Shown here piece by piece: positions 1 through 11,616 of a DNA stretch of 64,000 bases; positions within the stretch are counted from its first letter, which is position 1; each line of letters begins with the position of its first letter. A program made the translations under genes and the position numbers. Below the pieces are notes generated by a model. The model was not told the DNA's origin and did not search any database. It saw only the letters and a program-made list of their open reading frames with translations. This DNA comes from Cladobotryum mycophilum (lineage: Eukaryota; Ascomycota; Sordariomycetes; Hypocreales; Hypocreaceae). The stretch lies in the NCBI GenBank assembly GCA_036429605.1, contig CM071589.1, positions 2,418,001 to 2,482,000 on the forward strand. The letters are read 5' to 3'.

Positions 1-3000
1 ATCACGAGCTGAATAAACTGTGTCTGAAACCACTTGAGTGGAGGGGTCCAAGGTTGGCCTTTCATACAACTGGCGGTGGATTTTCCCACGATGGCGAAGA
101 TGACTTGGTTCTTCAACCGTTCTGACCGCTGCTGCCTCTGGCGTAGAGAATTTCTTTAGCATGTTGCTCTTCGTTTCAATTTCTCGAATTATTGATTCGT
201 AGCCATCATGCTGGACAGTGCCCGCCACGTTGTTGCTCCAGACTACCTTTTGCAGACGCTTAAGATTTCGCGGGTAGTACTCGCGCTTCGGCAGAACTTC
301 ATCAGCCAAATCTCGCAGAATTGAGTGCGAGGCGTCCACCAGCGGTATCCATGGTTGTGCTGCACCTGACCGCAAAATATTAAATGCTTCTTCAGTGCCT
401 GTACGTCCTGTAAGAGTATCTGGCAGGCAGAATGATGTAAGGGCATGGCAGAATGCTTTTGTATAAACAAAACGTGGTTCAGGGGCGCATGTGAGGCGTC
501 CCAAAACATCATCAATCTCAAACCTGCCGTACTCGGCTCCCGATAACCGCACCGAAGTGTGAAAATCATGGCGCTGGCAGATTGGCTTGCCCAATGGAAT
601 AATGACGCTTCTCCTCTTTCGATCGGCTACATCTCGTAGCACGATTTTACTATCAAGTCCATACCACGTACCAAGGTCTTGATTGGGGTCCACTTCTGCC
701 TTCAGCTCCCCTGAACAGAGGAAACCGTTTTTGTTGACATAAAAGGCGAGATCTAGGTGTTTCATCTCAACGGATAGCTTTCCTTTTTCAGACAGCGGCT
801 GGTAAACCGTCAGCTTTCGTGGGTCCACAAAGTGCTGAAAGGTTTTCGAAATGATCTGAAACACCTCGGATTGAGGGTCTACTAGGTTGGATTTGTCGTG
901 ATCGCCACGTTGGGCATACCGTCCTCGAACATTAACACTCCAGTCTCGCATTTTTACAAACCAAGAGGATTCGCGACGAATCTCTAAGGTTCCGGTGGTC
1001 AAGTTCAGCCAGTGCGCACAGTTGTCTAGGAGACTTGCAGGTAAGTCGAAGTTGTTGGGACCGGTAAAGACTCGTTGAGGGATGAACTCTAAGATCTCGT
1101 TGTTCCTCTCAGCTTGAATGATGGTTTGATTACCACGTGAGCCGAAATAGATCGTCTGGTCCCCAACTTGGGTTGCAAGTCTAAATGCCATATTCGGAAT
1201 AGATGTAGAATAAGTCAAGAGATGCTTGTTGCCAAACAAATACTTTACATCTAAATCGTTGCGCATTTCTGCCGGAAGTTTGCCTCGCGGTTTTCCATCC
1301 ATCAATAGATGGCCCTCGATGACATTATATTGGACGGATACCATGTTACACTGCCCTCCACGATTCTCGAACATGTATGCGTGCACCCATCTTGAATCCG
1401 GAGGTTGGAGAAACTTCCAATTTGAAAATGACACAGCAGCTGGGTTTGCGGTGTCTTGCCAACCGCTACTGATCCCTTTCCCGATGCTACCTGGGTGTGC
1501 AGCGACAGCCAAACGCAAAAGACGTTCCATATGATAGGCTAGCTTTGCATCACGGATCATCATGCTCTTGATTGTCTTTGGCAGTTTGTCAATATTATCC
1601 ACGAGGTTCTGTTGCAGTGCTACTGAAGCCTGGACCCAAGAGGCAAGGTCTTCAGCTCCTAGCTCAGTTTTTGTTTCTGCAGAGACTTCAAAGGTTAACC
1701 GACACAGTAAAGCGGCTTTGAATGCATAAGTAGCTATTCGATCAGCTGCATCGCCATCATTGGCATCCATAAATGCTTTCCGGAGACTAGTAATCCAGGT
1801 TAATGTAGCATTTCGGCATGTCTTGAGCAGTGTCTCGGACTGACGTCTCATCGATCCTGAGGAGAGCGAGAACAATTTTAGACAGAGGATTATTAGGAGT
1901 TCCATACAGCTTGTCTCCCTCCAGTTGGCCATGATAGAGTTCAAGCGCCTATCAATTTGCTCAGCCAGGCGCTCCACAAATTCTGGCTCTGTGAACACAA
2001 TGTGAACAGCTCGCAGAGCTCCGTCTTTCAGTTGAGGTCCTGCCTGGACAGCCAAATGAGCAAGCATCTGAGTGGCATCTGAGCTACTGAAATTGAGGTT
2101 TGAGGAGCCTAACTCTACAGCAATGTTCCTCCATCGACGCGTAGTGCCGGAAAGCAGTTTCTGATATGCGGAGAATTCAGCAATTGACATATTAGATGGA
2201 CACTCGGTTTGATTAGCCTGAATTGAGTACGATGATGGGCCATCGTAATTTGGCTCAAGGGCCAATTCTGCTGGCCGAATGATATTCTCGAGTCCATGAG
2301 GAATATGAACGCCGCAAATATGATGCAGGCTCGGGGGCACTTTGACATCTTCAACCCAGGTCTTCGTGTTTTGGTCAAAAAGTTCAAATTGTGCTGCGAA
2401 TGGTAGCAATATGGATTGTAGTGAGATTTTTCCTTTCTTGAACTTGTAATGGGTCTGTTGAAAGCACTTCTTGAATGAAGCCAGTGAGATGTAGTCTGAT
2501 GATGCGGTCTTGAACTGTTTGAGAGGACCGCAATCCTGAAGTAAGGCATTAGGAGCAGCACTGTGACCAGATTGGGCAGGATGCTCCAGAGCTTTCAAAA
2601 TCCTCCAAGTTGCATTACGATATGCAGATATATACCCAGGGATTGCGAGTTCAAAAACCACGGTTGCCTTTGGTATAGGCTGACTAGGGAGAAAGTCTTC
2701 GTGAATCTTGACTTCAAGGCGTTTTCGAGAACGCCAGTGCCAACATTTTGTGCAACCTTTTACATCCCGTTGGTTGTTCTTCCAACTACACACGCATGTG
2801 CCGTTTTCAAGACCTTCTGTATGTTTATCGTATTGTGCAGTGACTCGTTTCCATTCTGCTTCTTTCTGTTGGCGAGCCAACTGGCATTGGGCATCGATAC
2901 GCGACATAAAATTTCGCATTTCAGTCGACGAGTCAACATACCGCACGGCGAGAGAATTGATGTCACCGACATCGCTCAAAATGTGATTATACAATGCTAC

Positions 3001-4699
3001 AGAGCATCGTTCCATGAGATATGACTGGATTTTATAGAGGCGAGTCATACTGGATATCTGTGGCGACAGCAGAAGAGAATCAAGGAGTTGAGGGGGAAAG
3101 ACGGGTCGGTAGTCCCTAAGCATACGGCATGCTTCGACCGCGCATTCGTCCATTTGCACAAACAAGTCGAGCAGGTTTAGAACCATCGTGGCAAGCTGTA
3201 CGGGATCTGAATCGTACATGGAGCCTATCTCTGCAAGATATTCATCAACCCTGCCGGCAAGTTGAATGCAGCGAGTTCGAGCGTCGAGTACATTTAATGG
3301 TTTGGGTTTTCCCTCATGCTCGATCTGCCACTCAAGAGCTGTAATGCGGAAGTTGTGATCTGTGAACTCTTTCACCTGCTCTATGGATTTGCCAATTATC
3401 TTCGGAAGACCAGTAGCCACTGCTGGTTGGCTAGTAAAATATTGGGTGGCGAGCAGTGAATCAAGGTATCTACCACTATTAGGAAGTGATAGTGTGAGAG
3501 CGTCCCGTGGCGCACGCAAGGGAAACTTTGGAACACGTCGCGTGGTTCGTCGTTTGAATGATTCCCAGACGTTCTCCACCTGAAGAGTAGCCTGCTGGAC
3601 AGAATCGTTTACCAAAGGCTGAATGAGAGTGAACAGACTGTTAAAATTTTCTGTGACGGTTGATGACAGGTCATGCTTTACCATCTCTAGCTTGGCCATT
3701 CGACGGCATAGCTTGGCACGCAATGTGATGATCAACTCTGGATCAAGCCTTGAAGTAGAGTCTTTGAGAAGATGAGCCAGGAATATGCACATGAGGAGCT
3801 TGTAGCATAATCTCCCATCACCCAATGTGAGAGAGAGATGTCGCTGAGCTGCGACACGCAAGACCAACCAGAAAGGCAGTCTCCTCCAAGGTAAATCTCC
3901 CTTGCTAAAGTTTATGTCGTCTCGGACACGTTTTCTCAACTTGGGCATATTTGCGTATTCGCCGACAGCCTCCAGAAGAGGCATCAACATCTGCGTAATT
4001 AAGGCAGGATCTGTCGTGTCCCTGACCTCCACCACAGAGACATTCGCCTTTTGTGTCTGAGCCTGAAGACTAGGAATTGCTTCCATGCTAGCCTGCTCAA
4101 GAAATGTGGTGAGGTTGTCGAGAAATGCTTCGTTAAGCTCCGCAAAGGGCACCTGGACAGAACGTCCTGGGAAGTCCCATACCAGGGCATTTTCAGCGGC
4201 AAGGACTTGTTCTGAGCTAGGGGACGTCTCGAATGCTTCAAAGATAACCAAGTCTTGGCCATTTCTATTTTAGCAGTTAGTGATAGTCTCTTGGGGATGT
4301 TATCGTAACGGCCACTCACTTAGCTTGACGCCGCACGATCAAGGCAGCGTTCTGCTCTACCACATGCAGGATGAGTGAGTGGCGCGGCTTCAGCTGTTGG
4401 AAATGCTGCAACATAATATTCTTCTCAAGGCGTCCTTGATTCAATCTCATGCAAGAACGCAGAGAGCCTCGAAGACTTTGGAAAACATGGGCCCAAGGTG
4501 GTTCAGCAAAAGACGTGAGCGTCTCGCAGGCACGGATGAGGCGGTGCAGCAAGTCTTGGGATATGGCATCTGGATCGGAATCTTCGCAACCAGGTAGTTT
4601 TGCCGGCAAAACAACATGGTCGAAGACAGCCCGAAGTAGATCCATATTGGTATCAGATAACGAGTTGTGATGGGGGGAAGTGTTCTTGTTGGTGTTCAA
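1..4699 (-). CDS. Giant DUF6606/DUF3638-type protein (ubiquitinyl-hydrolase-like), N-terminal part
   Basis: Two exons are visible: 4699-4320, a 55-nt GT-AG intron (4265-4319), then one frame open from 4264 to the window edge (1421 codons), so the 3' end lies outside. The N-terminus (MDLLRAVFDHVVLPAKLP) has the look of the DUF6606 domain. Near 450-570 the frame encodes LPDTLTGRTGTEEA, close to the LTGRTGTEEA signature of the DUF3638 part of these fungal proteins of about 3000 residues, often named ubiquitinyl hydrolase 1-like. About 1548 residues are visible. No protease motif can be seen because the C-terminal half is missing; the deubiquitinase function rests on family naming only. The start may be 4699 or the internal Met at 4645, which matches the usual N-terminus better. 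No stop or frameshift breaks the frame. Confidence 0.85.
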
Positions 4700-5869
4700 G
4701 AACGAAAAGAAGCGGAGAAATTATCGAGAACAGACATGGAAGATAAAATTTTCTCTGGGTAGGATGAAGAAGCAAGAGAAAATTAAGTTGAGGGGGATTA
4801 GGCATTATGGGTTGCGTGCGGTGTTTGTTATTTTAAGATCAGGCTGCCTGCCAGCTGCCAACAGGCCGGCCATGGCTGTGGTCACGGCCAGGTGCAGGAA
4901 ACACTCCTCGGCGACTAACTCCTCTCCATTTGCAGTTAAGAAGACTGTCTATTTCATCTTCTTTTACCTTCGACAGCATCCTTCGCTTAGAGCTGCATGC
5001 GTTACTTGTCAGAAAGTGGGAAAAGATGGGTCCTCAAGCTCGAGGAGCCTGCGAGTGCTCACCTATGAAAGCATGACTTTGTAGCCATTATCCAGAACCA
5101 TATCCCCTCAAAGCACATTGTGAGATGTTACTCTCAACCTTCAACCAACAGCCTTTTTTGTATTGGTCGGGGTTGTGACCGGGGGCCAACATATTGGCCA
5201 ATACTGAGGCCTGCATGTATGCGGGAGGCCGAGTGGCTGTGGTTGAGGGTGTCAGGCTGCCCCAAGGCGTACTGTTGAAATCACTGCCTGTATAGGTAGA
5301 TAATGGGCATCATCTGATTGACCCCAAGCAGCAAACATGTTGGTAGCAATTGTGACGAAACCTCGAGACTTCTGGGCACATTTTACTCAATGTCGTGTTC
5401 GCGTCTAGATGCACGACGTCGGTGTTTGGAGAGACATGGGAGCCTCAGCCCCCACTTCCTTCCTTGGCTTGTCCATGGTGTGCCAACCCCTCCTGGTGTG
5501 TCACACTGCCTCCCTCTCCCTGGTACTCCGTGCTCCGTACTGATATCATATTGCGCACTGAAAAACCAGAAGGCCATAGTGGATATATTCAAGGGATAAA
5601 ACATGTGTTTTGTATTGAGTCCGTACTTTTTTTTATCATTTCCTGTAAACAGAAATCTAACCCTATAAATTACCTATTCAATGTCTCTCACTGTATGGAT
5701 TTCTGAAAGGACGTCAGCACACCTAAATGCATCATCATTTAGAGAAAGTGATAAGGACATGATTAAAAATCTCGAATGAAAAGGTTTTATACAATGATAA
5801 ATAGTATGTAACGTCTGGTGGGTCAATATGACATGATTCGTTGGAAACCAGCCGCAGCCGACGCCCTCT
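4700..5869. other. Intergenic: promoter of the giant gene and 3' region of the S9 peptidase
   Basis: This 1.17-kb gap lies upstream of the giant DUF6606 gene and downstream of the S9 peptidase stop. I see no coding frame with family-like sequence. The part near 5521-5540 contains two overlapping CTCCGT motifs (part of the TACTCCGTA-like set seen elsewhere in the window). No RNA gene is visible. Confidence 0.5.
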
Positions 5870-7871
5870 TCAGAGCAGAGTCTTCCTCCACCACTTCTCC
5901 TCCTCTTCCAACCATGCCTTGGCATTAGTTGGCTTTGACAGCTTATGCTCATCATCTGGAAACTCCAAAAGCTTCACATCTCTCCCCTTTTTCTCCAAAG
6001 CTTCCGCAATGATTTTAGCCTGCTCTATCGGCACCACAGTGTCTTGATGTCCGTGTACCAGAAGCAGCGGCGACTCAATCTTATCCACGAAATACATGGC
6101 ACTTCGTTCTCGGTAGATCTTATCCTTGCCTTCTTCATCTTCTGGTAGCTGGAGGAGTAATCTGGCATAGTCCCATTCGAGCTTATGCGTAGAATCATCA
6201 AAGCCCTTCATTTCAGAAATGCCAGAGGCGCAAATACCGCCAGCAAAAGTCTTGGGATGTCGAGTCAAGCACTGCAATGTGTGATACCCTCCCGCGCTGA
6301 TTCCCGTAATTCCAACTGCGCCAGCTTTGACGGGTCCCGAGTTGAAGTAGTCTGCGGCATCGGCTGCCTCTGCGGCGTCAAGGATGCCCCACGGTCCAAA
6401 CAATGCATTCCTGTACTCCCTGCCAAATCCCGTGCTCCCAGTGTAGTTCAACCCAAAGTATGCATATCCTCTTGATGTGAAATACTGAATTCTGGGCGAC
6501 AGGCCCGAGCCAGTGCGTCCTGTAGGCCCGCCATGGGCCCAAATAATGAGAGGCAAACGTGTCCCTTCCGGGGCTGTATAGTTGGGGTTTTGTGGTAGCC
6601 ATAGAAAGCCATAGATTGGGTGACTGGGGGAGTCCCTAGAAGGAATGCGTACAAGCTGAGGCTTGGAGATGAGATCCTGCGGCAGCTCCTTGTCAACTGA
6701 GCGACGAATCACTTCGTTCAGCTCTGGCTGGTGAATGTGGATCTTATAGAGGGCTTGGGAGCTCGATGTCCCGCTGCCAATTACAAGCACAGACGAGTCA
6801 TCGAAACGAGCGACGGAATCCCAGACAATGTGAGATAGGATATCTGTATCGGCAGCTTCTCGCCATGAGTTGTTCTCGAGATCAATAATAACAAGTCGAG
6901 AAGTTCCGAGCGATGTAGCACTGGCAGCCAAGTAGCGTTCCGTCACGGGAGCATATGAGCGGGTTCCCTCAAACAGAAGGACCTCTCCTATCTCAGATGT
7001 TTCCAAGCCGTTAATATTTATGTGTATAGGAGTTTCACTGCCCGGTGGTATTCTGAACAGCTGACGATAACCCGCAATCTCTTGGGCGAAAAATAAAGTA
7101 GATCCATCTAGACCCCATCGAGGCTCAGTGGCGCTTTCATTGTCTTTACCGGTGATAAAGCGAACATTCGTCAAGCTGCCATCCTGGCTCCATTCTGCGA
7201 CATAGAGTTTGGAAGCATTAAAAAGCATTTCCGGATGGTTCCATTCGAGCCAAGCAACTCGAGTTCCGTCCGCGTTGTACTGAGGCAAGTAGTAAAAGTC
7301 GGCTCCTGTCGCGATTCGCTTCACCTCTTTCGTAGACACATTGATAGCCACAAGATAGTTCTTGATTTTGTAGGCAGTGTCTCCGCCTGTGTGATCCTCT
7401 TCAATCGCAAGGACCCAGGGTGTTTTAGTGTTTGCATTGAAGCTCGAGTATCTCAAACTCGGCGATTGGATCAAGATATTGACCTCCTTCGTATCCGGAT
7501 CCAAGACGGTAGCCGAGTTATCATGTGAGAATATTATTCTGCCATCCCCTAGAACGTCAAGGAGGCCTGCCCCGTATTCATAAACCGTATTTCCAACAGA
7601 GTACTCAGTGGGGAGGATGTCCTTTGGCCCCTCCTGGGTAATTTCCATGATGGTCCTTCGGCCATCGCTAGCTTCTGTGTAAAATGCTCTACCAGTTCGT
7701 CTCTGCGTGTTCAATCAAAGGTTAACTAATATATAAGAAAGGCTTGAACTGAATATCAAAACGTACGCAGACACGAGGAGCTGAAAGAGCTCTTGTTTTA
7801 GAGATGACAAAGTCGGATGTAATTGGAGATTCCCAATCTCCATATGGAGCAGTCTTCTTTGTGGTAGCCAT
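5870..7871 (-). CDS. S9-family (prolyl oligopeptidase-type) serine peptidase
   Basis: The model has exon 1 at 7871-7767 (35 codons starting MATTKKTAPYGDW), a 64-nt intron 7703-7766 (GTACGT...ACACGCAG) and exon 2 at 7702-5870, giving 645 aa. The first 380 or so residues are WD/beta-propeller-like repeats, as in dipeptidyl-peptidase/acylaminoacyl-peptidase-type S9 enzymes. The C-terminal third is an alpha/beta-hydrolase: nucleophile elbow GISAGG (Ser about 504), Asp in HGHQDTVVP (about 589) and His in DDEHKLS (about 621). There is no signal peptide, so a cytosolic exopeptidase or oligopeptidase is likely. It probably trims peptides from protein turnover. It is divergent from the TAP-like hydrolase at 8726, with 854 bp between the start codons. 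The exact specificity cannot be told from sequence. Confidence 0.9.
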
Positions 7872-8725
7872 TTCCGTATCAGAAGGAGGACTATCGGCGT
7901 AATTGATCTCTACCAGGCCGTTTTATGTGTGAGGTCGTGTAGATGAATGAGAGGCTGGTGATGCCCCTCATCTTCCAAGGCGGCGGGTGTTTGACGAGGT
8001 ACCGGGTACGAGTTCCCCCACTTATTGAGTCTCCACACCCCGCATCTTCACCGTGCTTGACGATTATAGCACTGTACCTGGGACTTGTAGCTAGGATCGT
8101 GTTGAGTATAGACTCCATTATCTGATCGGTTGTGTTGCTCATATTTCTTCAAGGTGTCCTTGTAGATAGAGTCGTCCTGTGTCTTTCAGGAACAGGGGTT
8201 TTTCTTCGTGACGAACATCTTATATTTGCATTGTTGGCGAGAACCAGGTTCCTGCAGGCGGGCACACACCACTGCAGCAGTTCTCAGGGTTCAAGTCCCA
8301 CACTGTGTACCTAGGTAGGTACTTACGTACCTCGACTCCTCTGCCTGCGACTCTGATCTACCTTAGTACTCCGTAGCTATGGATGTTTTGATAAGCATTT
8401 ATGGTTAGTGCTATGACAATTAATGAATTTAATGCTGAGATAAATGAGCAATCATAGAGCATTTGTAAAGAGCATAATTATATATGCAACCCCTCAACGC
8501 GCGTCTTACCGCATCTTGCACATGTACTCAGTTCTCCGTCCAGCGTTCGCCCTTCGAGGTCTAGTGTCCGCTTTTAGAAACGCCCGTTCTGGGATGCAGC
8601 TGCTGTCAGATTGAAGCCGCCCCGTTGCCTGTGGCGCGACCTCGATGTCGTTATGTATAAGCCAGGGGGCCCTCGTTACTCTAAGCTAGACGAATGCTTC
8701 TTCCTTCATACCTACTCTATACACA
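7872..8725. promoter_or_regulatory. Bidirectional promoter between two peptidase-type genes
   Basis: This 854-bp interval separates the start codons of the S9 peptidase (-) and the TAP-like hydrolase (+). It contains CTAGGTAGGTAC near 8311-8322 followed by TTACGTACCT, and TACTCCGTA at 8367-8375, both members of motif families seen in other intergenic regions here. No open frame in it looks like a gene. Confidence 0.45.
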
Positions 8726-10714
8726 ATGGAGAAGACGTTTTATTCAGATAATGGCGCTGCACCGCCGCCAAAGAGAAAGCGGTTACGTCTGAAAGCAGCT
8801 TGCTTGACTGCTATCGTTCTTATCGGGCTGTCTCACTGGCATCTTCCTTGGTGGAAACAGCACAAGTGCCATCATCACCACAACACCAGGACCTCACCTT
8901 ACGGTAGCTTTCCCAAATCAGACGATCCATTCCTCTTTCTACCTTGCACAAACGCGACTCTGCCTCCTGCGCTCGACGATGCGAACCCGCAACGAAGCTG
9001 GTCCCAGCTATTTGACCCGAATCCCCAGCATTGGAATTGGGGCAATAAGCTCGATGAAGCTGCCTCCGAACACGACCACTACGATGGCAGGGGAATCTAC
9101 CTGTGCGGCTATCTTGATGTGCCGCTCGATTACACCAACAAATCCGACTCGCGCATTGCCCGACTTGCCGTGACCAAGTTTCAAGTCTCCGGACTTGCAC
9201 TCATCGATGGCTCCTCTAGACCTTCCGCCGGCCACAAGAGCGAGCGAACAATCGTCATCGAACCCGGCGGACCGGGCGGCAGCGGCACGTCGATGGCGTG
9301 GAGAGCATCTGAAGATGTGACGAAGCGACTGAGCGATTCAAAGTTTGATGTTCTTGGGTGGGATCCTCGAGGCGTGAACGCATCTCTTCCTGCGATATCC
9401 TGTTACCCCTTCGATGCCGATCGAGACCACTGGTCGCTGATTGCTGGGCAATACCGGGAGGTAGCCAACTCGCCCAGAGGTCAGTTGGAGCTCGCCGATA
9501 CCATGAATACAGCCATCTTCAGTGCCTGCCTCAAGATACACGGCGATTTGCCACGCTTTGTTGGCACCGCCTTTGTCGCTCGAGACGTGGAGGAGATTCG
9601 CAAGGCGATTGGTGAAGATGATTTGACAGGCTATTTCGTTAGCTACGGGACAGGCATTGGCCAAACCTATGCCAACATGTTTCCCTCAAGCGTGGGAAGG
9701 CTGATTTTGGATGGAACCGAGTATCAACGTGATGCACGTATACTTGGTGGCTTCGGCTTGGCAGCACTTGATAATGCTACTGATGCCTGGCACGACGGAT
9801 TCTTGGGTGAATGTGTCAATGCCGGACCAGATCACTGTGCGCTGGCCAAGCCCATCGACGGGAAGCCCATCACACTGCCCAGTCTTGATGTGCGTATGGA
9901 TAAACTGGTCAAGTCTCTTGTTGAACGTCCCCTGGCCGGCTACACCGAGTTCAGCGGCCCGTCTCTTGTTTCTTATTCTGCTTTGGTGGGAGCAATCTAC
10001 GGTGCCATGTACAATGCTCGTGCCTGGCCAGCTCTTGCACAAATGTTATATGAATTGGAGTCCGGGAATACCACACTCGCCTCCATCATGCTCGAGCATT
10101 CGGCTTGGGAATATGATCCTACGCTGCCTGCCATCCCCGACCGAAAGCCGTCCTCGGACGAACTTACGTCACTCGTCATTTGCGCAGATGGATACGATGC
10201 TCCACTCCCCGAGGACGGTCTAGATTGGTGGGAGTCGCTGTGGACCAACATGACGGCAAAGTCTTGGATTTCAGGCAACTCCCGCTTCTTCAACGTCCTC
10301 CCCTGCCAGCGCTTTACGGAGTTCTGGCCCGAGCCCGCCGAGGTCTACCGCGGTGACTTGAACAAGACCCTGAAGAACCCCATTCTCCTCATCGCCGAGA
10401 CGTACGATCCCGCCACGCCGCTCCGAAACGGCAGGAGACTTCTCAACGAGATGGGGCAGAACGCGAGGCTTATTGCGCACCACGGCTACGGTCACTCGTC
10501 GAGGGATAGCTCCACCTGCACGGATACGATTGCCAAGAGTTTTATCCTTACGGGGAACCTTCCAGACGAGCAAGAGACGGCGTGCTACGCAAACGAGAAG
10601 CCGTATCTGTACGGCGTGGGCAAGGGCAAGTCCGTCATCGCCGAAGATCCCTTGAGGGTTTGGAGCGAGCATCTCATGGAGTTGGCGACTATGAACCCTC
10701 AGCTGCTCCCGTAG
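8726..10714 (+). CDS. TAP-like alpha/beta-hydrolase, membrane-anchored (tripeptidyl aminopeptidase-like)
   Basis: Single-exon gene of 662 aa. Residues 1-22 are basic and followed by a hydrophobic segment (about 24-42), predicting a type II signal anchor with the catalytic part luminal or extracellular; NAT/NTT/NKS sequons fit this. The oxyanion region EPGGPGGSG (180-187) and GWDPRGVN (211-218) match the TAP family. The nucleophile is Ser306 in FVSYGTG, with Asp561 in YDPATP and His590 in GYGHSS; the last part is the TAP-like C-terminal domain. The elbow is unusual: the family normally has GGSYGT, here the glycines before Ser are Phe-Val. Likely a secreted or vacuolar aminopeptidase or esterase; the substrate is unknown. 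It shares its promoter region with the S9 peptidase. Confidence 0.88.
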   Translation: MEKTFYSDNGAAPPPKRKRLRLKAACLTAIVLIGLSHWHLPWWKQHKCHHHHNTRTSPYGSFPKSDDPFLFLPCTNATLPPALDDANPQRSWSQLFDPNPQHWNWGNKLDEAASEHDHYDGRGIYLCGYLDVPLDYTNKSDSRIARLAVTKFQVSGLALIDGSSRPSAGHKSERTIVIEPGGPGGSGTSMAWRASEDVTKRLSDSKFDVLGWDPRGVNASLPAISCYPFDADRDHWSLIAGQYREVANSPRGQLELADTMNTAIFSACLKIHGDLPRFVGTAFVARDVEEIRKAIGEDDLTGYFVSYGTGIGQTYANMFPSSVGRLILDGTEYQRDARILGGFGLAALDNATDAWHDGFLGECVNAGPDHCALAKPIDGKPITLPSLDVRMDKLVKSLVERPLAGYTEFSGPSLVSYSALVGAIYGAMYNARAWPALAQMLYELESGNTTLASIMLEHSAWEYDPTLPAIPDRKPSSDELTSLVICADGYDAPLPEDGLDWWESLWTNMTAKSWISGNSRFFNVLPCQRFTEFWPEPAEVYRGDLNKTLKNPILLIAETYDPATPLRNGRRLLNEMGQNARLIAHHGYGHSSRDSSTCTDTIAKSFILTGNLPDEQETACYANEKPYLYGVGKGKSVIAEDPLRVWSEHLMELATMNPQLLP

Positions 10715-11616
10715 AAGTGGGTAACCTCCTAATAACGTAGTCGCTAGTCTGGTGCCTACGAGTGGCGATTTCAATTCAGCAAGATGGATGCTACGGTTTT
10801 TTCTGCCTTGCACGGAAGACTCTTGTATGATTATCTTTCCATCTTTGTTTATTTGGATCACTTACTCTGTTGCTATGGACTTCAAGTTTATGAACTTACT
10901 GTTTACTACATCTATTTCAAGTCTGCTCATTATTCGTAAATCGTCAAGATGCACAAAAATATCGTTAACCGTAAAAATTACCCATCAACACCAACCTTTG
11001 TAGATCCTCACTGCTCATAATCGTATTCAATAAGTAACTCACCTTTGAAACCCTTCGTCATCATGGTTCGCGCACCCACAAACCAGGCAACCTCTCCCCG
11101 AGCGCGCCAAGACGCCACCCAGGGGCATCGCAACGCCGCATTTCAAATCTTCAAACACCAGCATCCCGTTCCCTTTCGTCATCGCCAGCGTACACAAGAT
11201 AAATCGCATTGCGTCAAATCAATTCAAACATGCCATGACATCATTTTCCAATAAAAGGGTCCGTTGGTACCTGCATTGGTCAGGTCGTCTTGGGGGCTAT
11301 CATGAGGCCTTGTGACCTACCGGGGTGACGCAGCTCAGGTCTGGGACCCGCCTGACCACCTTGCATCGTGATAGTTCGGGCATTCGACGCAGTCATGTCC
11401 AGTTAAATCGCTGAAACAAAGCCTCAAACCGCACTTACCTGGGAGTCTAAAAACAGGGCGCACTGGCTCGTATCTCAGGCCATGAGAACATTATCGATAT
11501 CATGCCTCCAATGACATCACCCGTGGAGTTATAGTATCGTGACGTTTATGGTCATCATTAGTATTGAAATAATTACAGTTAGCATGACATATATACAGAG
11601 TGGTTGTCCCCTTATG
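10715..11616. other. Convergent intergenic region
   Basis: The 3' ends of the TAP-like hydrolase (+) and the 406-aa gene (-) face each other here. The sequence is AT-rich just after 10780. I see no gene or RNA structure in it. Confidence 0.5.

Noticed and set aside
8230..8312. tRNA-like B-box GGTTCAAGTCC
   Set aside because: The flanks do not form a T stem or acceptor stem, and no A box lies at the right distance.
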